Source: an uncultured cyanobacterium (GTDB taxonomy: Bacteria > Cyanobacteriota > Cyanobacteriia > PCC-6307 > Cyanobiaceae). Taken from it: 35,638 nt of DNA. The stretch spans positions 1 through 35,638 of the forward strand of contig CAIXBB010000021.1 in NCBI GenBank assembly GCA_903917565.1, read 5' to 3'. The position numbers were made by a program, and so were the translations under genes. Shown here in pieces: positions 25,505 through 32,003 of the stretch. The first letter of the stretch is position 1. Each line of letters starts with the position of its first letter. A model generated the notes under the pieces. The model worked only from the letters and a program-made list of their open reading frames with translations. It made no database searches and was not told where the DNA came from.

Positions 25505-25904
25505 GGTTGGCCTGCAACTCTCTGGTGACAATGCCCCCCATGATGGTGGGTTCCATCAAGGGTGCAAGCGCGCCTGGCAGTTCATAGCTCACCGTCAGCT
25601 TGACGGCCGTGAGGCCGGGCCCGAGGGGATAGAAGCGCACGGCCCCCTTGGTGGGCAGGCCACCCACCGATTCCCAGTGCAGCCTCTGGGAATCAACCCG
25701 CTCGGTGATCCGCGCCTTCCAGTGGAAACGGAAGCCCTGGGCCGCCAGGGTCCAGTCGGTGAGATCGGGGTCGTCGAGGGTGACGACCGACTCGATCCAG
25801 CGCATCCAGCGGGGCATGGCCTCCAGATCGCTCCACACCTCCCAGACCCGGGCCACCGGGGCCTGGATCTCGGTGGTGACGCTGTTCTCTAGCCATTTCC
25901 CCAT
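25470..25904 (-). CDS. SRPBCC (START-like / polyketide cyclase) family protein
   Basis: A 144-residue single-domain protein with the SRPBCC fold: VTTEIQAPVARVWEVWSDLEAMPRWMRWI at the N terminus, RWIESV, FHWKARITERVDSQRLHWESV in the central strands, and the long C-terminal helix GGIVTRELQANLDRFRDLVEKG. This fold binds hydrophobic ligands. Immediate linkage downstream of zds suggests a lipid or carotenoid ligand, which is inference from position. ATG 25904 (MGKWLENSV) is preferred because the upstream in-frame start would overlap zds. It is co-directional with zds, separated by 10 bases. Confidence 0.85.
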   Translation of the reverse strand: MGKWLENSVTTEIQAPVARVWEVWSDLEAMPRWMRWIESVVTLDDPDLTDWTLAAQGFRFHWKARITERVDSQRLHWESVGGLPTKGAVRFYPLGPGLTAVKLTVSYELPGALAPLMEPTIMGGIVTRELQANLDRFRDLVEKG

Positions 25905-25914
25905 GGTTCCGTTC

Positions 25915-27390
25915 CTAGGCCACTGCCGCACAGGTGGCCAGCGCCACGGGCTGGTTCAGGATGGCAGCGGCGGCCAGCCGACCGCTCATGGTGGCCCCCT
26001 CCATCGAGTCGATGTAGTCCTGGCGGGTGTAACTGCCGGCGAGGAAGAAGTTAGTCACGGGTGTGCGCTGATTTGGGCGGAACGGTTCCATCCCGGGGGC
26101 TTCCCGGTAAAGGGACTGGGCCAGTTTCACAACGTTGCTCCAGACCAGCTGCAACCCGGCCGCGGAGGGAAACAATTCACGCACCTGGCGATCGGTGTGG
26201 GCGACGATCTCCTCGGATTTCAAAGGGATCCAGGGATCGCCCGGGGTGAGCACGCACTGGAGCAGGGAGCCCAGTCCCTCCCGGCAGTAATCGGCCGGGC
26301 TGGCCAGGGCCAGATCGGCGAAGCAACTGAAGTCGGCATCGGCGGTGTACAGGAGATTGTCGAGGCCAGCCGGGCGACTCAGGTCGTCGCGGCGAGCCTG
26401 GGGTCCAGCCCCGTCGCCCAGTTCGGTCACCCAGCCGTCGTAACGGAGCTGCACGGTGGCGACCGGCACCGTTTCGAGCCGGTCGATGGCAGCGAATTCG
26501 GGGAAACGGCGCCAGGCCTGGGGCAGCAGCCGCTGGGCTCCGGGCACATCGCAGGCGGCAAGGTAGGCGTCGGCCTCCACCCGCTTCTCCCCCTCCGGGG
26601 TGCCCAGCACCAGGGAGGTGACGATGGTATGGCCGTTGCGCTCCTCGTGGCGGACCTCGCTCACCCGGTGACGCAGGTGCAGACGGCCGCCCCGGGCCTG
26701 GATGTACTCGAGGATCGGACCGGTCAGCCAGCGGTGGGGGGACCCCTTGAGCAGGTTGAGCTTGGAGGCCTCCGTTCGGGAGGCGAACATCATGAAGATG
26801 GTGAGCATGCAGCGGGCCGAGATGGCCTCGCAGTCGATGAATCCCAGCGCGTAGGCGATCGGGTTCCACATCCTCTGAATGCTCCTGGGGCTCCCCCCAT
26901 GGCCCAGAAACCATTGCTGGAAGCTGATCGCATCCAGCGAACGGATCACCTTCATGGCCCCGTCGTAATCGATCAGCCCCCGGACGATCGGGCTGGTGCC
27001 CAGCGCCAGGGCATTGCGCAGCTTGTCGATCCAGTCGAGCTGGGACGTGGTGAAGAAGGCCTTGAGGCCATTGAACGGAGCCCCCACGGGAAAGCGGAAG
27101 TCCAGGGCCCGCAGGTCCCCGCCGCGGTTCACGAACAGGTGCCAGTGCTCCTTGGGCAGGAGATTGTCGATCGCGCCCACCTTGCGCATCAGGGCGAAGA
27201 GATTGGCGTAATTGAAGAAGAAGACGTGCAGCCCCATCTCGATGTGGTTGCCATCCGGGTCCACCCAGCTGCCGACCTTGCCCCCCATGAACGGACGGGA
27301 TTCGTAGAGGTCCACCGCATGACCGGCGTCGACCAGATCAACGGCCGCGCTCAGACCGGCCAGACCCGCTCCCACGATGGCGACCCGCAC
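25915..27390 (-). CDS. zds: 9,9'-di-cis-zeta-carotene desaturase
   Basis: Plant/cyanobacterial-type desaturase (also called crtQ) converting zeta-carotene to lycopene isomers in the thylakoid. The 491-residue protein opens with the FAD-binding [19 protein letters not shown] (GxGxxG at residues 7-12). It continues with [65 protein letters not shown], and the C-terminal [27 protein letters not shown] typical of the PDS/ZDS group. ZDS rather than phytoene desaturase is supported by [11 protein letters not shown] and [11 protein letters not shown]. The start is GTG 27390 with AAGG just upstream. Its leader holds one arm of an inverted repeat shared with the divergent Fe-S carrier gene. Confidence 0.96.
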   Translation of the reverse strand: MRVAIVGAGLAGLSAAVDLVDAGHAVDLYESRPFMGGKVGSWVDPDGNHIEMGLHVFFFNYANLFALMRKVGAIDNLLPKEHWHLFVNRGGDLRALDFRFPVGAPFNGLKAFFTTSQLDWIDKLRNALALGTSPIVRGLIDYDGAMKVIRSLDAISFQQWFLGHGGSPRSIQRMWNPIAYALGFIDCEAISARCMLTIFMMFASRTEASKLNLLKGSPHRWLTGPILEYIQARGGRLHLRHRVSEVRHEERNGHTIVTSLVLGTPEGEKRVEADAYLAACDVPGAQRLLPQAWRRFPEFAAIDRLETVPVATVQLRYDGWVTELGDGAGPQARRDDLSRPAGLDNLLYTADADFSCFADLALASPADYCREGLGSLLQCVLTPGDPWIPLKSEEIVAHTDRQVRELFPSAAGLQLVWSNVVKLAQSLYREAPGMEPFRPNQRTPVTNFFLAGSYTRQDYIDSMEGATMSGRLAAAAILNQPVALATCAAVA

Positions 27391-27414
27391 CCTTGGATTC
27401 CCGCGAAGGCCCCG

Positions 27415-27461
27415 ACTCTATGGACCGGAGCCTACCCACGGCGGAAGGATGTCCATAGAGT
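27415..27461. promoter_or_regulatory. 11-bp perfect inverted repeat between zds and Fe-S carrier gene
   Basis: ACTCTATGGAC at 27415-27425 is matched by its exact reverse complement GTCCATAGAGT at 27451-27461, with a 25-base spacer. Read outward, each arm presents GTCCATAGAGT towards one of the divergent genes: zds starts 25 bases from the left arm and the Fe-S carrier 59 bases from the right arm. TAGAGT could act as a -10 box (TANNNT pattern) in both directions, or the repeat could be an operator for a dimeric regulator. No matching -35 boxes are evident. Confidence 0.6.
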
Positions 27462-27519
27462 GGTCTTTCACCGCGTTGTCCGGCGGCCCGATCCCTCCCC
27501 TTCGACCCCCTTGCGCACG

Positions 27520-27939
27520 ATGAGCAGCTCCGTCCAGACCCCCAGCTCCACGGTCACCTCCGCCGCCGCCATCGCCACGGCCGGTGTGGATGGCAAGGGC
27601 ATCCTGATCACCGAGCCCGCCATGCGCCAGCTCGGCACCCTGATGGCCTCCCAGGGGGGCGACAAGGTGCTGCGGGTGGGCGTGCGCTCCGGCGGCTGCA
27701 GCGGCATGAGTTACACAATGGACTTCATCGAGGGCGCCGGGATCCTGGGCGACGACGAGACGTACACCTACGAACCCGCCGGGGCCCCGAGCTTCCGGGT
27801 GGTCTGCGACCCCAAGAGTCTGCTGTACATCTATGGAATGCAGCTGGATTTCTCCTCGGCCCTGATCGGCGGCGGCTTCAACTTCACCAATCCCAACGCC
27901 TCCCAGACCTGCGGCTGCGGCAGCTCCTTCGCTGTCTGA
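27520..27939 (+). CDS. A-type iron-sulfur cluster carrier (IscA/SufA/ErpA family)
   Basis: Carries Fe-S clusters from the SUF machinery to target proteins. The 139-residue protein has the family core ILITEPAMRQLGTLMA, LRVGVRSGGCSGMSY and the terminal TCGCGSSF, giving the three ligand cysteines C60, C131 and C133. A 26-residue serine/threonine/alanine-rich N-terminal extension precedes the core, longer than in E. coli IscA but common in cyanobacterial SufA-like proteins. The start ATG follows a long leader containing half of the inverted repeat shared with zds. Photosystem I and ferredoxin depend heavily on Fe-S supply, so co-regulation with carotenoid synthesis is conceivable, but not shown. 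Confidence 0.93.
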   Translation: MSSSVQTPSSTVTSAAAIATAGVDGKGILITEPAMRQLGTLMASQGGDKVLRVGVRSGGCSGMSYTMDFIEGAGILGDDETYTYEPAGAPSFRVVCDPKSLLYIYGMQLDFSSALIGGGFNFTNPNASQTCGCGSSFAV

Positions 27940-27957
27940 GGCCGGGCCCGCCGATGG

Positions 27958-27975
27958 CGCCACGGCCCCGTGGCG
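27958..27975. other. Perfect 18-base hairpin after the Fe-S carrier gene
   Basis: CGCCACGG and CCGTGGCG form a perfect 8-bp inverted repeat with only CC between, beginning 19 bases after the stop. No T-run follows, so it is not a standard intrinsic terminator. It could stabilise the mRNA 3' end or attenuate read-through into the TPR gene. Confidence 0.5.
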
Positions 27976-28014
27976 TGGGAGTCTGACGATCCCCACCCAG
28001 CCAACCCAGCCGCC

Positions 28015-28431
28015 ATGACGGCCCAGCAGGACTCCCGCTTCGATCAGGCCATCGCCCGCTACCAGCAGGGGGCTGCGCCCGAAGATCTGATTGATGAGTT
28101 CCTCCAGATCACGGCCCAGGAACCGCGCCAATCGGCGGGATGGACCTGTCTGGCCTGGTTGCAGTTGCTGCTCGACCAGCCCCAGGCGGCGCTGCCCTCG
28201 GCCCGCAACGCGGTGAAACTCAATCCCCAGGACCCCCAGGCCCGCATCAACCTGAGCGTGGCGATGCTGGAGACAGGCGCCAAGGGGGTCAGGGAGCACA
28301 TCGACGTGGTGAAGCGCGTCATGCTGATGGCCCCCGAGCTGGCGGGCGAACTGCAGGGCTCGATCGCCGATGGCCTGCAGCGGCGGCCAGGCTGGCAGGC
28401 CCTGGAGAAGGTGAAGGCCTGGCTCATCTGA
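28015..28431 (+). CDS. Tetratricopeptide-repeat protein
   Basis: A 138-residue soluble helical protein, likely a protein-protein adaptor. It contains TPR-like helices: SRFDQAIARYQQGAAPEDLIDEF, then SAGWTCLAWLQLLLDQPQAALPSARNAVKLNPQDPQARINLSVAML, which has the W/L/A spacing of a TPR. The C-terminal GLQRRPGWQALEKVKAWLI closes the fold. It resembles small TPR proteins widespread in cyanobacteria; no partner is known to me. It lies 75 bases after the Fe-S carrier gene in the same direction and overlaps the convergent LpxB-related gene by 8 bases. Confidence 0.85.
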   Translation: MTAQQDSRFDQAIARYQQGAAPEDLIDEFLQITAQEPRQSAGWTCLAWLQLLLDQPQAALPSARNAVKLNPQDPQARINLSVAMLETGAKGVREHIDVVKRVMLMAPELAGELQGSIADGLQRRPGWQALEKVKAWLI

Positions 28432-29650
28432 ACGCCGGCCGGCCCTGGGCGAGGGTGTCGAGCACCGCTTCAGCAATGCGCCGCGACCCCCCCGGCGGCC
28501 CGACCCGCTCGAGGGCGGCCAGCGCACAGCGCTCCGGCAGGTCGGCATCGGCCAGCAGGCGCAGGATCAGCCCGGCGGCCTCCAGAAGCTCACCGCTGTC
28601 GGCCGGACGCCGACCGACGGTGTAGACCGTGGGACCCAGCAGCCGCATCTGGGATTCGGCGAAGGCATAGCTGAACTGGGGACCCCGGCCCACCAGCTGC
28701 ACCACCGGCAGTCCGAACCCCACCGCCTGCTCCACGGCGGTGCCGGCCATGCCCACCACCAGATCACTGGCGGCCAGAATCGACGCCAGGGCGCCCGGAA
28801 GCAGCCGCACCTCCAGGTTGCCGGCGGCGGAGCGGAGCACCCCATCGGTTAGACGCCAGCCCACCGACGCGGCCAGGGGTTCCAGCTCCCGCCAGTGCGG
28901 GCTCTCTACCACGGCGACAAGAAAGCGCCAGCGGCCATCCCCGGCCAGGCCCCCCAGCTGGCTGCAGAGCCGCAGCATCAGCACCATGTTGTGCAGCGCC
29001 TCCGGGAAGCGGCTGCCGGGCACCAGGGCCAGGGTTCGGGTGCCCTCCTGGCGGGCCACCTGGCCGGGGTCAGGGGCGGGCAGGTCCATGATCGGGTATC
29101 CGCAGAACAGGGCTTTGGCCAGGCCCTGGGCCTGAAGGTCGCGGGCGGTGAAGGCATCGCGGGTCAGCACCAGCCGCACCCGCCGGCGGCGGCAACACCA
29201 CCGGGTGAGGGCGGAGAGTCGCAGCCGGCCCTCGTAAAAACTCGAGGTTGAGACCAGGAACACCACCGTCGGGCGCCCGGTGAGCAGGGCGAAGATCAGG
29301 GGGACATGGTCGCCGATGCTCACCACCAGGTCGTAGTGGCGGCCGTGGCGCCAGGCCGTCCAGAGCTGGGCCACGCTCTGCTGCAGCCAGCCGGCCGCCA
29401 GATCCTTCCAGATGTTGAAGCCCTGGTACACCATGCCCCCGGACGGCAGGGTCCGGCCCTGGTAGAGGAGCGGCAGGCCCCGGCGCCCGTAGGCCGAGCC
29501 GGCGCCGACGATCGGCAGGGCCGCCAGTTCGAGCCCTGGCGAACACCGGCGCAGACCGTCGGCAATCAATCCCCCATTGAGATCCTCCCCATGGCCGTTG
29601 CTGATCAGCAGGATCCTGGGAGCAGGGGTAAGGGGCACACGGGACACCAC
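28424..29650 (-). CDS. Lipid-A-disaccharide-synthase-related protein (TIGR03492-type)
   Basis: A 408-residue GT-B-like protein resembling LpxB but belonging to a cyanobacterial side family. It opens RILLISNGHGEDLNGGLIADGL, has LPIVGAGSAYGRRG and NIWKDLAAGWL, the central VVSIGDHVPLIFALL, and the donor-site region LALVPGSRFPEALHNM followed by DLVVGMAGTAVEQAVGFGLPVVQLVGRGPQFSY. The reaction is unknown; LpxB itself joins UDP-diacylglucosamine and lipid X, but picocyanobacteria have atypical lipopolysaccharide and this family is distinct from canonical LpxB. The start is GTG 29650. It is divergent from the small membrane protein and convergent with the TPR gene. Confidence 0.85.
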   Translation of the reverse strand: MVSRVPLTPAPRILLISNGHGEDLNGGLIADGLRRCSPGLELAALPIVGAGSAYGRRGLPLLYQGRTLPSGGMVYQGFNIWKDLAAGWLQQSVAQLWTAWRHGRHYDLVVSIGDHVPLIFALLTGRPTVVFLVSTSSFYEGRLRLSALTRWCCRRRRVRLVLTRDAFTARDLQAQGLAKALFCGYPIMDLPAPDPGQVARQEGTRTLALVPGSRFPEALHNMVLMLRLCSQLGGLAGDGRWRFLVAVVESPHWRELEPLAASVGWRLTDGVLRSAAGNLEVRLLPGALASILAASDLVVGMAGTAVEQAVGFGLPVVQLVGRGPQFSYAFAESQMRLLGPTVYTVGRRPADSGELLEAAGLILRLLADADLPERCALAALERVGPPGGSRRIAEAVLDTLAQGRPAFR

Positions 29651-29712
29651 GTCCGGTCGAGTTTAGGTTTGGGCACACCGGGGATTCCCGCCCCTCCCGG
29701 CTCACCCCAAGC

Positions 29713-29973
29713 ATGAGCACTCCTGCCCCGGGCCCCGGCGCCCAGCTTCGGCGCGTTGTTGATGTCGTGCTGGTGGCCGACGTGTTCCTGGTGCTGGCCG
29801 GAGCCCTCTTCTTCGCCGTGGCGGTGGTGCTGCATGGCCAGCAGCTGGACGCCCCCCTGGAACTCTTCCAGCGGCTGTGGGAGCCGCTGTTCACCCCGGC
29901 GATCGGCGTGCTGATGGCGGCGGCGCTGCTCAGCGGCGGGCTGGGCTGGTGGCAGCGGCGAGGGCAGCGCTGA
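29713..29973 (+). CDS. Small conserved membrane protein
   Basis: An 86-residue protein with two hydrophobic spans (VVLVADVFLVLAGALFFAVAVVL and GVLMAAALLSGGLGWW) joined by a polar loop. I do not recognise a named family, though similar small proteins occur in cyanobacteria. The start ATG 29713 follows a 62-base divergent intergenic region. Its 3' end overlaps the convergent epimerase gene by 44 bases, the largest convergent overlap in the window, so one of the two C termini may be mis-set; both frames look protein-like up to their stops. Confidence 0.7.
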   Translation: MSTPAPGPGAQLRRVVDVVLVADVFLVLAGALFFAVAVVLHGQQLDAPLELFQRLWEPLFTPAIGVLMAAALLSGGLGWWQRRGQR

Positions 29974-30865
29974 GATCGGTGAACTGAAAGTGGAAGCCCT
30001 GGGCCAGCAGACGCTCGGGCCTGACCTGCTGCCCCTCCAGCACCACCTTGGCGCCATCACCGAGCAGCAGTTGCAGCAGGGGGCCGGGCACGGGCAGCAG
30101 GCTGGGCCGGCCCAGGACGCGGCCGAGGGTGGCAGCGAAGATGGCCATGCGGGTGGGCTCCGGTGCCACGGCGTTGTAGGGGCCGGCATAGGAGGCGTCC
30201 TCCAGGGCGGCGGCGATCAGCCGGCAGAGATCGTGGCGCTGGATCCAGCTCATCCATTGCTGACCGCTGCCCACCGGCCCGCCGAAACCGGCCCTGAACA
30301 CGGGCAGCATCTTGCCGAGGGCACCGCCATCGGTGCCGATCACGATGCCCACCCGCAACACCACGACGCGGCAGGCTTCCGGGGCGACCTGGGTGGCGGC
30401 TTCCCAGCGGGCGCAGAGACGGGCCAGAAAATCGTCGCCCGGCGGGCTGGCCTCCGTGAAGCACCCCTCCAGGCTGGTGCCGTAGTACCCCACGGCCGAT
30501 CCGCTCACCAGCACCGATGGAGGCTTGGCCAGGCCCGCCATCGCCCCCACCAGCTGGGCCGTCGTGACCAGGCGGCTGTCGAGCAGACGCTGGCGGTAGG
30601 CGGGCGTCCAGCGCTGGTCGGCGATCGGCTCACCGGCCAGGTTGACCACCCCATCGGCCGCTTCCAGCGCTTCGAGCAACGGGGGCTGGCGCCAGCTGGC
30701 CGGGTCGGCCAGATCGAAGCAGAGGTTGGTGATCCTGGGATCGGCCGCCTCGCTGTCCGGCCGGGGCCGCCGGCTCACCAGGGTGAGCTGGTGGCCGAGA
30801 TTGAGCAGGAATGGCACCAGCTCCCGACCGACGAAACCCGTGCATCCGAGCAGAAGCAATCGCAT
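29930..30865 (-). CDS. TIGR01777-family NAD(P)-dependent epimerase/SDR protein
   Basis: A 311-residue extended-SDR protein with the nucleotide motif GCTGFVGRELV at residues 7-17, VVNLAGEPIADQRW, SGSAVGYYG containing the catalytic tyrosine, FLARLCARWEAAT, and the C-terminal DUF1731 region (GRVLGRPSLLPVPGPLLQLLLGDGA and LLAQGFHFQFTDL). These match TIGR01777 (YfcH, plastid SulA/GC1 homologues implicated in division in plants and Synechocystis). The substrate is unknown. ATG 30865 (MRLLLLG) is preferred over GTG 30871. It is divergent from ndhO by 77 bases. Confidence 0.9.
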   Translation of the reverse strand: MRLLLLGCTGFVGRELVPFLLNLGHQLTLVSRRPRPDSEAADPRITNLCFDLADPASWRQPPLLEALEAADGVVNLAGEPIADQRWTPAYRQRLLDSRLVTTAQLVGAMAGLAKPPSVLVSGSAVGYYGTSLEGCFTEASPPGDDFLARLCARWEAATQVAPEACRVVVLRVGIVIGTDGGALGKMLPVFRAGFGGPVGSGQQWMSWIQRHDLCRLIAAALEDASYAGPYNAVAPEPTRMAIFAATLGRVLGRPSLLPVPGPLLQLLLGDGAKVVLEGQQVRPERLLAQGFHFQFTDLSAALAAATSPARR

Positions 30866-30942
30866 GCCCACGGTTCCGGCGGATTCCAGTGCCGAGGTTA
30901 GGTTCCGGCAGCCCTAATCTGGGACGACCGTTCCTCCCCAAG

Positions 30943-31188
30943 ATGGCTGACCCCACCCCTGCCGCTCCCGTGAGCCTCAAGAAGGGCGCCCTGGTGAGGG
31001 TGAACAGAGTGGCCTATACCAACAGCCTGGAGGCCGGCGCCAGTGATCCGGTGGCTCCCGCCTACCTGTTCGAGGGGCCCGGGGAGATCCTCGCCATCCA
31101 GGGGAGTTACGCCCAGCTGCGCTGGTGCCGGCCAGTTCCCGATGTGTGGCTGCGGCTCGACCAGCTTGAAGCGATGCCCGGCGGCTAG
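30943..31188 (+). CDS. ndhO: NAD(P)H-quinone oxidoreductase subunit O
   Basis: A small stromal-side subunit specific to cyanobacterial and plant NDH-1 complexes, which drive cyclic electron flow and respiration at the thylakoid. The 81-residue protein matches NdhO: LKKGALVRVNRVAYTNSLEA, the PAYLFEGPGEIL segment, AQLRWCRPVPDVWLRLDQLE. ATG 30943 has only a short leader; CTAATCT at about 30914-30920 could be a -10 box, but this is weak. Its last 4 bases overlap the convergent J-domain gene. Confidence 0.95.
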   Translation: MADPTPAAPVSLKKGALVRVNRVAYTNSLEAGASDPVAPAYLFEGPGEILAIQGSYAQLRWCRPVPDVWLRLDQLEAMPGG

Positions 31189-31841
31189 AGCGCCAGCCGG
31201 CGCCGTTCCTCCTTCAGCCGGCTGCGGCGCAGTCTGGCCTCACGCAGCATCTCCTTGCCGTCATGGAGGTAGCTGTCCACATAGCCCATGGTGTAGCGCT
31301 CCAGCTCCACCAGGGCATCCTGCACCTGGCTGAGGCAGTGGTAGAGGCTGAGGCCGAATCCCCGCGCCGCCGCGGGGCAGACCCGGGAGCGGTAAAGGGC
31401 CTCCACCTTCTCCATCCGTGAGCGGCTCTGCTCGAGGAAAGCGCAGAAGGCCTCCATCAGGTCGTCGTCGTAGGGATCGGCCGCCAGGGAGCGCAACTGG
31501 GCCGGGAAGGGATTGATCACCAGGCCGATCAGCCTGTCGATCGGCCCATAAACCTGCTGGAGCCAACCCAGCAGCTCCTCGTCGCTGGCCGCCCCTGCGC
31601 CCCGGTGTCGGGGCTGCGGCGCTCCGCTGCCCAGGCCGGCGCCATGGTCGTAATGGCGGCGACGGTCGCCGTCCCTGAGCACTTCCCAGGCGGCATTGAG
31701 GGCCAGGATCGTGCGCTGATCGCCACCGGCATCCGGGTGATGCTGTTTGACAAGCGTGCGGTAGGCGGCCTTGATCTCGGCGGTGGTGGCCCCGGGTGGG
31801 ACCCCGAGGGTGGCGTAGTGGTCGGCTGGGGTCCTGGCCAT
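31185..31841 (-). CDS. J-domain protein (DnaJ-like)
   Basis: A 218-residue co-chaperone that would stimulate DnaK/Hsp70 ATPase. The N-terminal J domain spans about residues 5-70 with HYATLGVPPGAT, the HPD motif in VKQHHPDAGGD, and the final helix AAWEVLRDGDRRRHYD. No glycine/phenylalanine-rich region or zinc finger follows, so it is a type III (C-class) J protein. The rest (about 85-218) is helical, ending in the basic EARLRRSRLKEERRRLAL. The client is unknown. It lies downstream of the porin gene but is separated from it by an intrinsic terminator. Confidence 0.93.
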   Translation of the reverse strand: MARTPADHYATLGVPPGATTAEIKAAYRTLVKQHHPDAGGDQRTILALNAAWEVLRDGDRRRHYDHGAGLGSGAPQPRHRGAGAASDEELLGWLQQVYGPIDRLIGLVINPFPAQLRSLAADPYDDDLMEAFCAFLEQSRSRMEKVEALYRSRVCPAAARGFGLSLYHCLSQVQDALVELERYTMGYVDSYLHDGKEMLREARLRRSRLKEERRRLAL

Positions 31842-31898
31842 GCGCTGGAAGCGCCGTCTGGAACCAGCATCGCCGATAGGGCCGCCGCCTGCCGCCCC

Positions 31899-31929
31899 AA
31901 AAAAAAGCCCCCCTCGAAAGGGGGGGCTT
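31899..31929 (-). terminator. Intrinsic terminator of the first porin gene
   Basis: On the minus strand AAGCCCCCC and GGGGGGCTT form a strong GC stem with a short U/C-rich loop, followed by a run of eight T. It ends the first porin transcript about 75-105 bases after the stop codon. The upstream side is preceded by Yfr1-like CCTCAC motifs. Confidence 0.92.
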
Positions 31930-31932
31930 GGG

Positions 31933-31953
31933 GGTTGTGAGGAAGCGTGAGGA
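31933..31953 (-). promoter_or_regulatory. Yfr1-like CCUCAC motifs in porin 3' UTR
   Basis: The minus-strand mRNA reads UCCUCACGC (31945-31953) then UUCCUCACAACC just before the terminator stem. The first differs from the conserved Yfr1 core UCCUCACAC at one base. It can pair over nine bases, with one G-U wobble, with GUGUGAGGA at the porin's own ribosome-binding site. The second can pair over ten bases with one bulge. Regulatory function is inferred only. Confidence 0.4.
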
Positions 31954-32003
31954 GGAAGGAACGCCCAGGCCAGGGCCAGGGGACCTGGAGGGGACCCGGA
32001 GGA

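Noticed and set aside
31945-31953. The porin 3' UTR element as the actual yfr1 gene
   Set aside because: The core differs from the conserved ACUCCUCACAC, no separate promoter is visible, and it sits within the porin 3' UTR, so I report it as Yfr1-like only.
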